A DNA stretch of 64,000 bases. It comes from Bacillus sp. RO1 (lineage in GTDB: Bacteria > Bacillota > Bacilli > Bacillales > Bacillaceae_I). The position numbers were made by a program, and so were the translations under genes. The stretch is taken from positions 160,299 to 224,298 of the forward strand of contig NZ_JAAZWB010000084.1 of the NCBI RefSeq assembly GCF_012524115.1, given 5' to 3'. The notes below the pieces were generated by a model. It was not told the DNA's origin. It saw only the letters and a list, made by a program, of their open reading frames with translations, and ran no database searches. This document shows positions 31,286 to 40,989 of the stretch, piece after piece (the first letter of the stretch is position 1; the number at the start of each line of letters is the position of its first letter).

Positions 31286-33037
31286 ATGTCTAATTTTTAT
31301 AAACCATTTAAGGACATAAAAGAAGAAATGAAAGAGCTCTATTTAAGAGACGAAAAAGAGATTGTATTGGCTACAAGTTTTGGAAAGGACTCTACGTTGG
31401 TATTGCTGTTGTTTTGGGAAATGTTACTTTCTATCCCACCTACAGATAGACATAAAACCATCCATGTTGTCACTTCCAATACGGAGGTTGAAACACCAGA
31501 TATGCACCATTATCTAGTAAAATCTATTGAAGAATTAAATAAGGCAGCTACTGTCCAAGATTTACCTATTGTTGGGCATATTGCTGTACCCTCTTTAAAA
31601 GATAATTATTGGATGAATGTACTTGGTAAAGGGAATCCACCAGTTTCTCCCAATAGCAGATTCCGGTGGTGCAGTAGCAAACTAAAGATAAATGCAGTAG
31701 ATCGCCTCATGAAAGATATCATTGCAAGTGGGATTGTATCAATAGGAGAAGAATATGATGTGATCCTGGGGATGGGAGTTAGAATGCAAGAGTCTATTTC
31801 AAGGAATGCGTCGATAAAAAAGAATCAATTAAATGGCGACGAAGGAAAGTTTGCTAAACATAGCACGTATAAAAATGTACTAGTTTATCACCCTATTAAA
31901 CATATATCTGGAGATCAGTTATGGGGATATTTTGATGATTATGATTGTTTTCCTTGGGGGACAAGCGTTAATCAATTAAGAAATTTCTATCCAGAAGATA
32001 TTTTTGAGTGTTCTCTAAAAACAGACGGGCAAGGAAATAGCTGCGGAAATGGGAGGAACGGATGTTGGACGTGCACCGCTATTTCTGAGGATAAAATGCT
32101 TAAAAACTTAGTTCAAAAAGACACCAAGCTAGAGCCTCTCCTTGAATATAAGAACATTTTAGCACAGATTCGGAATGATGCAAGGTACCGAATGCCAATT
32201 AAAAGAGTGGAACTCAAAAGAACAAACAAGCGCATGGAACATATAAACAATGCGGGTAATCAATTAGATTTATTGGGAGATGGATTTCTTAAGGATAATG
32301 AAGAATCAGTTCTTGAGCGAATTCGCTTAACAGAATATGAAAACTTCCACCGAGCGGAAGATACCGAGTATAATCCAGGCTCTTTAACCATTGAAGCGCG
32401 GGTTTTGCTATTGAGAAAGCTATTATTCATTCAGAGGCAATTGCAAACCAATCTTATTCCTCCCAACATAGTACATGCTATTGAGAGTGTATGGAAGGAA
32501 GAGGGTTATACCGTTTCGGATATTTCTCCTCTAGATTGGCAATACGAGGGCCCGGTTGTATACGATAAAGATGGAGATTTAAAAGAAGAGGAGACTTTAA
32601 GCCCTTATCCTCAATTTTGGGTACATCAGGATTTTGAACTTGGCCGAGATGAATTGGTTAAGCACATTGAACAGCGTGTAAAACAAACTGGAAAGTCTTA
32701 CTTCTACTATTCCGATCATCATGATATAGGGGAGGAGGAACAATACGCCTGGAACGTGGCTTATTTCCTTGTTTGTGAGGAAGGGGTACATTCATATGAG
32801 GAAGCGGTAAATGCTATCTCAAATTGGCTGTATGAGCCTCCTAAGAGCGAGAGGATGGACTGGGAAGCTTTTGCTAAAAGATATATAGATGCTGGAAGAG
32901 AGTTGCTAAAAGAACGCACTAAAAATTTAGAAGAATTAACACAAATTAATAAAGTGTTGATTACTTTAGGAAAAGAACCTTTTCCTATCGAGAAAGAAGA
33001 AACGATGTATCAACTAGACTTATTTCAAGTTTCCTAG
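31286..33037 (+). CDS. dndC: DndC-like DNA phosphorothioation ATP-pyrophosphatase (orphan)
   Basis: 583 aa. The PP-loop reads SFGKDST at 31-37. Cysteines C129 (FRWCSSKLK), C253, C260 and C263 (SCGNGRNGCWTC) are placed as expected for the iron-sulfur cluster of DndC/PAPS reductase-like proteins; C242 is additional. DndC activates a nucleotide and inserts sulfur into the DNA backbone together with DndA or IscS, DndD and DndE. None of these, nor DndB, is present in the window. The C-terminal 200 residues are acidic and unlike core PAPS reductase. Start GGGAGGAATGGATC-ATG. Alternatives: another sulfurtransferase acting on nucleic acid. Confidence 0.75.
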   Translation: MSNFYKPFKDIKEEMKELYLRDEKEIVLATSFGKDSTLVLLLFWEMLLSIPPTDRHKTIHVVTSNTEVETPDMHHYLVKSIEELNKAATVQDLPIVGHIAVPSLKDNYWMNVLGKGNPPVSPNSRFRWCSSKLKINAVDRLMKDIIASGIVSIGEEYDVILGMGVRMQESISRNASIKKNQLNGDEGKFAKHSTYKNVLVYHPIKHISGDQLWGYFDDYDCFPWGTSVNQLRNFYPEDIFECSLKTDGQGNSCGNGRNGCWTCTAISEDKMLKNLVQKDTKLEPLLEYKNILAQIRNDARYRMPIKRVELKRTNKRMEHINNAGNQLDLLGDGFLKDNEESVLERIRLTEYENFHRAEDTEYNPGSLTIEARVLLLRKLLFIQRQLQTNLIPPNIVHAIESVWKEEGYTVSDISPLDWQYEGPVVYDKDGDLKEEETLSPYPQFWVHQDFELGRDELVKHIEQRVKQTGKSYFYYSDHHDIGEEEQYAWNVAYFLVCEEGVHSYEEAVNAISNWLYEPPKSERMDWEAFAKRYIDAGRELLKERTKNLEELTQINKVLITLGKEPFPIEKEETMYQLDLFQVS

Positions 33038-33096
33038 CAAAAATGAAAGCGCGTGTTTAAGGTTTAAAATTAATGAAAACAATTATAAAAATAGCA

Positions 33097-33133
33097 AACT
33101 CCCTGCAGTATTAAATGGCGCAGGGAGTTTTTT
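33097..33133 (+). terminator. Terminator of the dndC gene
   Basis: AACTCCCTGC and GCAGGGAGTT form a perfect 10-bp stem followed by six T residues. Confidence 0.85.
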
Positions 33134-33350
33134 CGTATGTTAATGAGTAGAAATTTATTTCTTCAATATCGGTAACTATGAATACCAGCTGCTGTTCATC
33201 TTTAGTGCTCAATCTACCAACCCAAATAGTGAACTCCAATTGATTATAACTTATCTTTTCTACTCATTGATCTATTGCTTCTTGAGCTGAAGAATAGGTA
33301 TCATAAGGCCAATCAGTCCCATTAATAGAAAATGTCCATAAGTTCTCCAT
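33111..33350 (-). pseudogene. Small gene broken by an in-frame TGA
   Basis: Minus-strand ATG at 33350 behind AGGGGGGAACAAG starts MENLWTFSINGTDWPYDTYS and meets TGA at 33266-33264. The same frame then continues for about 50 codons (VEKISYNQLEFTIWVGRLST...) to TAA at 33111. The two halves read like one short hypothetical protein interrupted by a nonsense mutation. Its 3' end overlaps the dndC terminator, which also suggests decay. Confidence 0.5.
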
Positions 33351-33631
33351 CTTGTTCCCCCCTATTATAGTCCAACCCTCATTCTTCTTAACTTATATTC
33401 ATTAAATTAATTTTTATGAGTGGAAAGTGGAAAAATATCTAGATATTAAATGAAAATAAATGATTGAGATTATCATCTGTTTTTGAAATAATTGGTATTA
33501 AACAATCGGGCAGCATTCCTGTTATGAAGAAAAATGGGGTTTGAACTAAAAAATAACCTCTTGGTATGATATGAGTGTCCTGAGCTGGCCAGCAAAATGG
33601 ACAAAATCATATATACCAGGAGGCCTTCAAG

Positions 33632-34918
33632 ATGAATTATAACCAAAATGAAAAGATTGCTCAAATCACTTCTCAAACACTAATTATAGGTGTAGATATT
33701 GCGAAGTTCAAGCATGTCGCGCGTGCTCAAGACTTCAGAGGCTTGGAGTTTGGAGCTCCTTGTCACTTTGAAAATACACATGCTCATTTCGATCTGTTCC
33801 TTAGCTGGATTAACCAGCTGATGAAGCAAAATGAGATGGACAATGTGATTATTGGAATGGAACCGACAGGTCACTACTGGCTTAATCTTGCTCATTTCTT
33901 AAAGGAAAAAGATATTAAGTTCGTCGTGGTGAACCCAATGCATGTCAAGAAGTCCAAGGAATTGGATGACAACTCACCAACCAAAAATGATGTGAAAGAT
34001 GCCAAAGTGATTGCACAGTTAGTCAAGGACGGAAGATACGCTGAACCACAAATTCCTCAAGGAGTTTATGCAGAACTTCGTGTGGCTAGAAAAATACGCG
34101 ACCTTTTGTCTGTTGACTTACAGATGCTTCAAGGGCAGATTCACAACTGGCTGGATCGCTATTTCCCTGAATTCTTAACTATTTTTAAGGATTGGGAAGG
34201 GAAAGCAGCACTACAATTATTAAAGCTCAATGTATTACCACATGAGCTCGAACATATCTCGGATCAAGAGATCCTAATTCACCTCAGAAAGGCAGTAAAA
34301 CGTGCGGTTGGACTCCGTAAAATTCATGAACTTAAACGAGCAGCCAATGACTCTATTGGCATTCGTGAAGGTTCAAAAATGGCTAAATTAGAGCTCCGCA
34401 CCTTACTAGAAAAGTATGAATTGATAATCGAAAGGTTCGAAGAGTTAGATTCTGATATTGAAGAGCTTCTCGAACATATTCCTGGAGTTCCACAGATGTT
34501 AGCCATTACTGGAATTGGCAAGGAGACAGTGGCAGGTTTTTATGCGGAAGTAGGAGACCTAAGGAACTACTCTCACCCTCGCCAAATCATTAAATTGGCC
34601 GGACTAAGCTTGAAAGAAAACACCTCAGGGAAACATAAAGGACTAACGAAAATCACGAAACGAGGCAGGAAAGCACTCAGAGCTCTCCTCTTCCGAGTAG
34701 CTATGCCGTTAGTTGCCAAGAATGCAGCTTTTAAGGCTCTACATCACTACTATACAACTCGAAAGAGTAATCCTTTGAAGAAGATGCAGTCCATGATTGC
34801 CATATGTAACAAGCTAATACGTATCTTATTTGCGATTGGCACAAAGCAATGTGAATTTAGTGAAGAAAGAATGTTGAAAGACATTCCCCATCTGGCTTCA
34901 TTACAGGCCGTAGCTTAA
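33632..34918 (+). CDS. IS110-family DEDD transposase
   Basis: 428 aa, ATG behind CCAGGAGGCCTTCAAG. The N-terminal RuvC-like DEDD domain shows IIGVDIAKFKHVARA (first Asp), IIGMEPTGHYW (Glu) and NDVKDAKVIAQLV (Asp pair). A central coiled coil lies near 255-285. The C-terminal Transposase_20 domain shows ITGIGKETVAGFYAEVG and SGKHKGLTKITKRG, with the catalytic serine region. The length is normal and there is no frameshift, so the copy may be active. It lies at the boundary between the plasmid-like region and the conserved chromosome. Confidence 0.9.
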   Translation: MNYNQNEKIAQITSQTLIIGVDIAKFKHVARAQDFRGLEFGAPCHFENTHAHFDLFLSWINQLMKQNEMDNVIIGMEPTGHYWLNLAHFLKEKDIKFVVVNPMHVKKSKELDDNSPTKNDVKDAKVIAQLVKDGRYAEPQIPQGVYAELRVARKIRDLLSVDLQMLQGQIHNWLDRYFPEFLTIFKDWEGKAALQLLKLNVLPHELEHISDQEILIHLRKAVKRAVGLRKIHELKRAANDSIGIREGSKMAKLELRTLLEKYELIIERFEELDSDIEELLEHIPGVPQMLAITGIGKETVAGFYAEVGDLRNYSHPRQIIKLAGLSLKENTSGKHKGLTKITKRGRKALRALLFRVAMPLVAKNAAFKALHHYYTTRKSNPLKKMQSMIAICNKLIRILFAIGTKQCEFSEERMLKDIPHLASLQAVA

Positions 34919-34959
34919 GTTTCATCGTTTTTTTAAGTATTTTTCTAAGAAGTATAGTC

Positions 34960-35140
34960 ATAGACATTTGAAGCACGGATTAGTCAGTAAAACAATTAAA
35001 GTGCGGGCATAGACCCTGTCGGGCAGCATGACTGACATCCACCTCATGGAAAGGTTGGACGAAGGAATTTTAGAGCATAGACTCTGTGAGAAATGGGAGG
35101 GTTGACCTCCGTGAGATATGTGGAGATCCACCAGTGCGAC
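34960..35140 (+). ncRNA. Candidate IS110-type guide (bridge) RNA region
   Basis: Downstream of the transposase, a G+C-richer non-coding stretch holds two copies of GCATAGACYCTGT (35007-35019 and 35076-35088), each followed by potential stem-loops. IS110-family transposases use a structured RNA from a non-coding end, in IS1111-type elements the downstream end, with two internal loops recognising target and donor DNA. The duplication fits a two-loop RNA. No transcript evidence; inferred from layout. Confidence 0.4.
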
Positions 35141-35394
35141 CATACTTTAACTAGTTATCCACTTTTTGGATTGAAGTGGCTGAAAGGTTAGCTTTCTTTT
35201 TCTCTTTATGCCCAAAATCATCCTTATTTTCAACATCTAACCACACTTCAAATGTTATGAAAAATTAAACCTTATAGAAATATTGAGAATAAGCGAGAAA
35301 ACAAGAGTTATCTCTTTCTTTATAGAGGGAGAAGAGTTGTACAAGAGGGTTTAATATTATGTAAGACGTATTTATAAAAAGGAGAGTCGAGTTT

Positions 35395-35832
35395 ATGAAT
35401 AAAAAGGGTTGGAATATTTTAATTTGCATCAGTTTAATAGTAACTTTATCATTTGTTTTTTATCAACAAACTCATATATCAATATGGGGATTTAAAATTG
35501 CCAAAAAAGACATTAAAGAGGTAATCGTTCAAACTGAAAATACATCTTATTTGATTACCCATAAAGAGACTGTGTTAGCGATTGCGAAGGAAATTTCAAC
35601 AATGAAAAAACACTCAAAAGTGGAGGTTTCTGACTCCTATTCTATAAACACTTCTGGTGATTACACAAAAATTCTTATCCGCACAAAAGATAACACTACT
35701 TATGGTGGGAATCTATTTATGATGGGAGAAAACATTGTCCAAGGTAGCAATGGTTATTACTGGAGTTTTGATTATCAAATGTTAGAAAATGAATTAAACT
35801 TTTCTATGAATACTGCTTCTTTATTAAACTAA
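35395..35832 (+). CDS. Membrane-anchored hypothetical protein (145 aa)
   Basis: ATG behind AAGGAGAGTCGAGTTT. One N-terminal membrane segment (ILICISLIVTLSFVFY) and an extracytoplasmic beta-rich domain (DIKEVIVQTENTSYLITHKE...). No recognised family. Between the IS and this gene (35150-35394) I see only AT-rich DNA. It could be chromosomal or part of the element; its context does not decide. Confidence 0.5.
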   Translation: MNKKGWNILICISLIVTLSFVFYQQTHISIWGFKIAKKDIKEVIVQTENTSYLITHKETVLAIAKEISTMKKHSKVEVSDSYSINTSGDYTKILIRTKDNTTYGGNLFMMGENIVQGSNGYYWSFDYQMLENELNFSMNTASLLN

Positions 35833-35901
35833 ATGGGGCTTTTGTTTAACAAGGATGAGGTAAATATTGCAACTTCCTAATAAGGTTAGTGGGAGGATTA
35901 A

Positions 35902-36411
35902 ATGGACATTACAGTTGAAAAATTAAGACTTGAAGATGCAGAAGCAGTGATTGACTTTGAAAAAGAAAATAGAGCATATTTTGAAAAGATGGTACCAAGT
36001 AGGGGGGATGACTACTATTACTTTGACAACTTCATTACACGCCACCATCAGTTATTAAATGAACAGAGTCAAGGATTATCTTACTTTTACTTGATAAGAA
36101 AAACGAATGGTGAAATCTTAGGGAGGATCAATTTTGTAGACATAGACAAAACCCAAAACTCAGGTCACATAGGCTATAGAGTGGGTGAAAAACATACTGG
36201 GCATGGGATAGCATATAGAGCTTTACATACCTTAATGGATAAATTAAGTACGGATGGTTTTAAAAAAATCTTTGCTAAAACCACAAATAATAACATTGCT
36301 TCACAAAAAGTCTTGGAAAAAAATGGCTTTAAGAAGATAGAAGAAAGTGCCGAAGAATTTGTAATGAATGGAGAAAAATTGAGATTTGTAAATTATATAT
36401 GGGCTATTTAA
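35902..36411 (+). CDS. GNAT-family (RimJ/RimL-like) N-acetyltransferase
   Basis: 169 aa. The acetyl-CoA-binding motif appears as IGYRVGEKHTGHGIAYRALH near 93-112, preceded by the strand ILGRINFVDID and followed by KIFAKTTNNNIASQKVLEKN, the typical GNAT C-terminal motif. Start ATG 35902 behind GTGGGAGGATTAA. The substrate cannot be told; RimJ-like members acetylate protein N-termini, amino acids or antibiotics. Confidence 0.82.
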   Translation: MDITVEKLRLEDAEAVIDFEKENRAYFEKMVPSRGDDYYYFDNFITRHHQLLNEQSQGLSYFYLIRKTNGEILGRINFVDIDKTQNSGHIGYRVGEKHTGHGIAYRALHTLMDKLSTDGFKKIFAKTTNNNIASQKVLEKNGFKKIEESAEEFVMNGEKLRFVNYIWAI

Positions 36412-36496
36412 CGACTTTATAGATTAAGCTCGCTAAACTATCTCAGTACTAAGTCTTCAAGAATATAGGAGCGATTGTTGTGAAATAAAACAAAGT

Positions 36497-36536
36497 AAAA
36501 AAGGCTTAGGAAAGAAAATCTCTTTGAGCCTTTTTT
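36497..36536 (+). terminator. Terminator after the GNAT gene
   Basis: AAAAAAGGCT pairs with AGCCTTTTTT around a 20-nt loop. The A and T runs allow bidirectional use. Confidence 0.65.
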
Positions 36537-36630
36537 ATGTCAAAAATGTCGTGATTTTCATTGTGATTTGCTGTTTGCACCCCACAAGTAAACTCGTTAA
36601 CATAAACATTAAGATTTTTTAATTTTCTAG

Positions 36631-36755
36631 CTGGTGATTGGAGCACGGGGCGGAGACTCCTGAGGGAGGTAGCGGTAGGTTGAGACCCCGCAACGAAGTG
36701 AGGAGGCTCAAGCACCGCCCCTAGGAAAGCGAAGCCCCGTGCGGAAATCACCAGC
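36631..36755. repeat. REP-like palindromic intergenic element, copy 1
   Basis: A G+C-rich 125-bp segment bounded by CTGGTGATT and AATCACCAG inverted ends. Internal words include GGAGACTCCTGAGGGAGG, GAGACCCCGCAACGAAG, GAGGAGGCTCA and GGAAAGCGAAG. This word order is that of an interspersed repeat common in Bacillaceae intergenic regions. A second, more diverged copy is at 47533-47664. Confidence 0.7.
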
Positions 36756-36838
36756 GGTGTTCAACGTGCTTCTTAATTATTTCGCGCAAAAAGGTTGTAA
36801 CCTTAATACAAAACGTATTAAAATGTAGGTATAAAAAA

Positions 36839-36852
36839 TGTAAGCGTTATAC
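36839..36852 (+). promoter_or_regulatory. cre-like site upstream of glpP
   Basis: TGTAAGCGTTATAC matches 12 of 14 positions of the CcpA operator consensus TGWAANCGNTNWCA, 37 bp before the glpP start. Catabolite repression of glycerol genes is known in Bacillus, which supports it. Confidence 0.4.
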
Positions 36853-36888
36853 CTAAACTCGATTACCATATGAATTGAGGTTAATAAT

Positions 36889-37446
36889 ATGACATTCCAA
36901 AACCAAACCATACTCCCTGCTGTAAAAAACGGCAAAACACTAGAAAGATTTTTACAAAGCAACTACGAATATGGTGTAATACTAGACAGTCAACTCTCAC
37001 AAATACCAAATTATATAAAAGCAGCTAAAAAAGAAAAGAAAAAGCTATTTGTCCATGTAGACCTTATCCAAGGAATAAAAAATGATGAACATGCGGCAGA
37101 ATTTCTATGTCAAACCTTAAAACCGGCAGGACTCGTCTCCACGAGAGCGGCAGTGATTGCAAAAGCCAAACAAAGGGGTATCTACGCTATACAGCGTCTC
37201 TTTTTACTAGATTCCAATGCAGTGGAAAAAAGTTATCAGGTAATTGAAAAGGTCCAGCCCGATTTTATAGAAGTATTACCCGGGGTTGTCCCTCATATGA
37301 TTAGGGAAGTAAAAGAAAAAACAGGCATTCCTGTATTTGCAGGAGGTTTGATACGTTCCGTGGAAGATGTGGATCGTGCCATTGAAGCAGGGGCGACAGC
37401 AGTTACCACATCCAAACAGGATCTTTGGGAGCATTATTCAAAATAG
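36889..37446 (+). CDS. glpP: Glycerol-3-phosphate-responsive antiterminator GlpP
   Basis: 185 aa with the typical GlpP sequence: [15 protein letters not shown] near the N-terminus, [20 protein letters not shown] near 55 and [16 protein letters not shown] near 125, ending [16 protein letters not shown]. GlpP binds glycerol-3-phosphate and prevents termination at a leader hairpin of glp operons; a fitting hairpin precedes glpD (39011-39070). In B. subtilis glpF lies between glpP and glpK; here glpK follows 21 nt after the glpP stop. Confidence 0.92.
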   Translation: MTFQNQTILPAVKNGKTLERFLQSNYEYGVILDSQLSQIPNYIKAAKKEKKKLFVHVDLIQGIKNDEHAAEFLCQTLKPAGLVSTRAAVIAKAKQRGIYAIQRLFLLDSNAVEKSYQVIEKVQPDFIEVLPGVVPHMIREVKEKTGIPVFAGGLIRSVEDVDRAIEAGATAVTTSKQDLWEHYSK

Positions 37447-38958
<1,512 letters not shown>

Positions 38959-39010
38959 GCGTTGCATATGATATACTAAATATAAGTTAATATTTCGGTT
39001 GGAGATTAGG

Positions 39011-39070
39011 AGAGACCACAGAACGTATTCAGAGCAAAAGCTTTGTCTATGTTTTCTGTGGTCTCTTTTT
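39011..39070 (+). promoter_or_regulatory. GlpP-dependent antiterminator leader of glpD
   Basis: AGAGACCACAGAA pairs with TTCTGTGGTCTCT over a 25-29 nt loop that has its own CAAAAGCTTTG hairpin, and TTTTTG follows. It lies between glpK and glpD, 37 nt before the glpD start, as in the B. subtilis glpD leader where GlpP acts. A candidate promoter (TTTCAA-17-TATACT) lies near 38950-38976. Confidence 0.75.
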
Positions 39071-39106
39071 GTATATATACCCACTAAGAGGATGGAGGCA
39101 AATAAA

Positions 39107-40813
39107 ATGAAAAAATTAAATTTTGCGAGCTTTAACAGAAGCCTTATTTTAGAAAAAATGACAAAAGAGACTTATGATGTATTAGTAATCGGTGGTGGTA
39201 TAACAGGCAGTGGAATCGCCCTGGATGCTGCAACACGTGGACTTAAAACGGCTGTTGTTGAAATGCAGGACTTTGCTGCCGGTACATCCAGCCGTTCCAC
39301 TAAGCTTGTTCACGGCGGACTTCGATACTTAAAACAATTAGAAGTGAAGATGGTGGCAGAAGTAGGGAAGGAACGTGCCGTCGTGTACGAAAATGGCCCG
39401 CATGTAACGACCCCTGAATGGATGCTGTTGCCGATCCAACAAGGAGGAACATTTGGAAAGTTCTCTACTTCCTTAGGTTTAAGGGTGTATGACTTCTTGG
39501 CAAATGTAAAAAAATCAGAACGCCGCAAAATGTTGAATCCACAAGAAACGTTAAAACGTGAGCCCCTTTTAAACAGCAACGGCTTAAAAGGTGGAGGCGT
39601 ATATGTGGAATACCGCACGGATGACGCACGCCTTACCATTGAAGTAATGAAAGAAGCGGTCAAAAGAGGAGCAGAAGCAGTTAACTATGCAAAAGTGGAA
39701 GAACTCCTTTATGAAAACGGCAAAGTAGTAGGAGCAAAAGTGGTCGATCAATTATCAAACAAGGCTTATACTATCCACGCTAAAAAAATCGTAAATGCTG
39801 CAGGTCCGTGGGTAGATACACTGCGTGAGATGGACGGTTCGAAAAAAGGAAAGCATCTGCAACTGACAAAAGGGATTCATTTAGTATTTGACCAAAAGAA
39901 ATTCCCGTTAAAACAGGCGATCTATTTTGACACACAAGACAAGAGAATGATTTTTGCCATTCCTCGTGATGGGAAAACATATGTTGGAACAACGGATACG
40001 GTTTACAAAGAAGACATGGTCCATCCACGAATGACCAAAGGGGATAAAACATATGTACTGGAAGCGATTGCTTACATGTTTCCTTCCTTGAAGCTGAAGG
40101 AGTCTGACATTGAATCCAGTTGGACTGGATTACGCCCGTTAATTCATGAAGAAGGGAAATCAGCTTCTGAAATTTCCAGAAAAGACGAAGTGTGGATCTC
40201 AGACTCCGGATTAATTACCATTGCAGGTGGCAAGCTGACAGGCTATCGAAAAATGGCTGAAATGGTTGTGGATCTAATTAATAAACAGTTTGTAAAAGAA
40301 ACAGGTAAAAACTACGGTAAATCCAAAACAAAGAATATGCCAATTTCAGGCGGAGATGTCGGAGGTTCTCATAACTTCCCTTCCTATATGAAAAAGAAAG
40401 TGAAAGAAGGAATGAAGTTAGGGTTCACAGAAGAAACAGCAACGAAGCTTTCTTCCATGTATGGTTCTAATGTGGATAAACTTTATGCCATTGTTGCAAC
40501 AGATGCGGGCCAAGCAAAAAAAGCAGGTTTGCCATTAGATGTGTATGCACAGGTTGTATATGCATTAAAAGAAGAAATGACGGCAACTCCTGCTGACTTT
40601 TTCATCCGCAGAACGGGCGCATTGTTTTTCGACATTGCCTGGGTGGAGAATTGGAAAACAAAAGTATTGGATTTAATGGGCAAGGAATTAGTTTGGAGCA
40701 GAGAGCAAAAAGAGCAACATCGAATCTTGTTAGAGCGTCATTTACATGATGCAGTAAGAGCGGTGGACGAAGAACAGGGTTTTGAACAAAAGGCTTCAAA
40801 TAAAATCAGTTAA
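39107..40813 (+). CDS. glpD: Aerobic glycerol-3-phosphate dehydrogenase GlpD
   Basis: 568 aa from ATG 39107 (behind GGATGGAGGCAAAT); frames beginning earlier run through the leader hairpin. FAD-binding GGGITGSGIALDAATRG near 27-43, the family signature TSSRSTKLVHGGLRYL near 61-76, and TDTVYKEDMVHPRM-type substrate residues near 292. It oxidises glycerol-3-phosphate to dihydroxyacetone phosphate at the membrane and passes electrons to quinone. Completes the glycerol pathway with glpK. Confidence 0.95.
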   Translation: MKKLNFASFNRSLILEKMTKETYDVLVIGGGITGSGIALDAATRGLKTAVVEMQDFAAGTSSRSTKLVHGGLRYLKQLEVKMVAEVGKERAVVYENGPHVTTPEWMLLPIQQGGTFGKFSTSLGLRVYDFLANVKKSERRKMLNPQETLKREPLLNSNGLKGGGVYVEYRTDDARLTIEVMKEAVKRGAEAVNYAKVEELLYENGKVVGAKVVDQLSNKAYTIHAKKIVNAAGPWVDTLREMDGSKKGKHLQLTKGIHLVFDQKKFPLKQAIYFDTQDKRMIFAIPRDGKTYVGTTDTVYKEDMVHPRMTKGDKTYVLEAIAYMFPSLKLKESDIESSWTGLRPLIHEEGKSASEISRKDEVWISDSGLITIAGGKLTGYRKMAEMVVDLINKQFVKETGKNYGKSKTKNMPISGGDVGGSHNFPSYMKKKVKEGMKLGFTEETATKLSSMYGSNVDKLYAIVATDAGQAKKAGLPLDVYAQVVYALKEEMTATPADFFIRRTGALFFDIAWVENWKTKVLDLMGKELVWSREQKEQHRILLERHLHDAVRAVDEEQGFEQKASNKIS

Positions 40814-40822
40814 GTTTTTCTT

Positions 40823-40858
40823 TAACAAGGAATTGCATAGGGCAATTCCTTGTTTTTT
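40823..40858 (+). terminator. Terminator of glpD
   Basis: AACAAGGAATTGC pairs with GCAATTCCTTGTT around ATAGG, and TTTTTAG follows. Confidence 0.85.
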
Positions 40859-40989
40859 AGTATAATAATGAGTGAAATGTTTCACGAACGCGTAATTTGT
40901 CATAATTCGACGTATTTTTTTTGCAGGAAGCATTAGTAGGTAAGTAGAAGTTATACTATATCCTGATAAACGCAAGGAGGAAAAGACAG

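Larger units (their letters stand above)
33507..35150 (+). mobile_element. IS110/IS1111-family insertion sequence
   Basis: The element contains one transposase gene (33632-34918), a 5' non-coding segment and a downstream structured region (about 34960-35140). IS110-type elements lack clear terminal inverted repeats, so the exact ends cannot be set by eye; the limits given are approximate. The word CGGGCAGCAT occurs both at the left (33507-33516) and in the downstream region (35020-35029). Confidence 0.6.

Noticed and set aside
34919..35394. tRNA or attachment site next to the IS
   Set aside because: No cloverleaf or CCA-type end could be recognised, and no direct repeats flank the element within the window.
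38999..39106. Upstream extension of GlpD
   Set aside because: It covers the GlpP antiterminator hairpin; the conserved N-terminus starts at ATG 39107 with its own ribosome binding site.
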